Below are positions 63,541 to 64,000 of a stretch of 64,000 nucleotides of DNA, one piece after another (the stretch's first letter is position 1; each line of letters begins with the position of its first letter). This stretch comes from Sphagnum compactum. Lineage: Eukaryota > Bryophyta > Sphagnopsida > Sphagnales. The DNA lies in contig OZ234502.1 in assembly GCA_965153455.1 (NCBI GenBank), positions 11,563,495 through 11,627,494 of the forward strand. The letters run 5' to 3'. The notes beneath the pieces are model-generated. The model worked only from the letters and a program-made list of their open reading frames with translations. It was not told where the DNA came from and did not search any database. The position numbers and the translations under genes are program-made.

Positions 63541-64000
63541 GTCGGATAGTGGTGAAAACTATGAATTTTTTTACATATGTTTTTTTTTTTTGACATTTTA
63601 AAGTTATGTTAATCATTCCAAGTTGTGCTCAATGATTAATATGAAAGTTGAGGAATATAAATTAAAATTTCATTAAATCACATTTTGGGTTTTATTTTTA
63701 AAAAAAGACAGTTGAACTTGAATAGATGTTGTGTCAAGTTTGGTTAATTTTACAACGGATTGACTATTATAATAACATAAGTTTGAAAAACACTCACAAT
63801 TTAAAAGATATGGAATTTTAAATTTTGAGAAATTCAAAGTATTTTTCAAATTTTCAAATTTTCAAAAGTTCTTTACCACATGTAAATGGGGTGTAATGTG
63901 CATGACATACAAAACAAAGTTGTAGTTTATGATATAAGAAACAAAAGTCTAAAATAATTAACATATTTTGGTATGATTCAAAATTATGGTAAATTTTCAA
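63541..64000. other. AT-rich end of the window
   Basis: The copia reverse transcriptase would be expected here on the minus strand, but no motif is visible, so the element is probably truncated or interrupted. Confidence 0.4.

Noticed and set aside
1-64000. CRISPR arrays, operons or bacterial defence systems
   Set aside because: No regularly spaced identical repeats with unique spacers occur. Introns, MITEs and plant gene families show this is plant nuclear DNA.

Overview
This is plant nuclear DNA. The calls rest on protein-family motifs, on GT-AG introns whose phases agree, and on the type of mobile DNA present. Base composition is AT-rich overall, genes are sparse, and most of the window is decayed transposon and repeat sequence. 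The mix of a REM-like triple-B3 gene, tandem XTH genes, hAT, CACTA and copia remnants and a LINE-like tail in long AT-rich spacers suggests a large, repeat-rich land-plant genome. A fern, lycophyte or other seed-free plant is my inference. The species cannot be decided from this sequence.

Only three genes can be supported in full, all on the minus strand. A B3-domain transcription factor (coding span 6191-2127) can be assembled from seven exons in agreeing phase and has three B3 domains. Two xyloglucan endotransglucosylase/hydrolase (XTH) genes lie in tandem about 7 kb apart (16786-14757 and 25887-23875). They share intron positions and phases, so they are likely old duplicates. They would act on wall xyloglucan in the apoplast. 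Nothing in the sequence links the B3 gene to them.

Layout: 0-2.1 kb is spacer with a one-ended MITE fragment. The B3 gene follows at 2.1-6.3 kb. A decayed hAT transposase lies at 11.3-12.6 kb, then exon-like sequence of unknown identity at 12.6-13.4 kb. XTH-A is at 14.7-17.0 kb, with one member of a TIR-bearing repeat family inside an intron and a second upstream. At 18-23 kb are spacer, minisatellites and two hairpins. XTH-B is at 23.5-25.9 kb. A MITE with an 8-bp target duplication is at 27.0-27.4 kb. From 27.5 to 39.4 kb there are minisatellites and dispersed repeats. A CACTA-type element bounded by 3-bp target duplications spans 39.7-41.3 kb. A GC-richer LTR-like block is at 42.1-42.8 kb and a second decayed hAT-like transposase at 43.4-45.1 kb. 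From 46 to 54 kb the DNA is very AT-rich and holds two copies of a roughly 440-bp repeat. A decayed LINE-like coding tail is at 54.9-56.1 kb, an array of roughly 450-bp units at 56.3-57.5 kb, and a copia 3' end with its LTR at 62.2-63.5 kb, split by a third copy of the 440-bp repeat.

I found no convincing undescribed biochemical system. The most informative items are the phase-0 intron at the same place in all three B3 domains, the repeat families with visible termini, and a hairpin that resembles a plant microRNA precursor.
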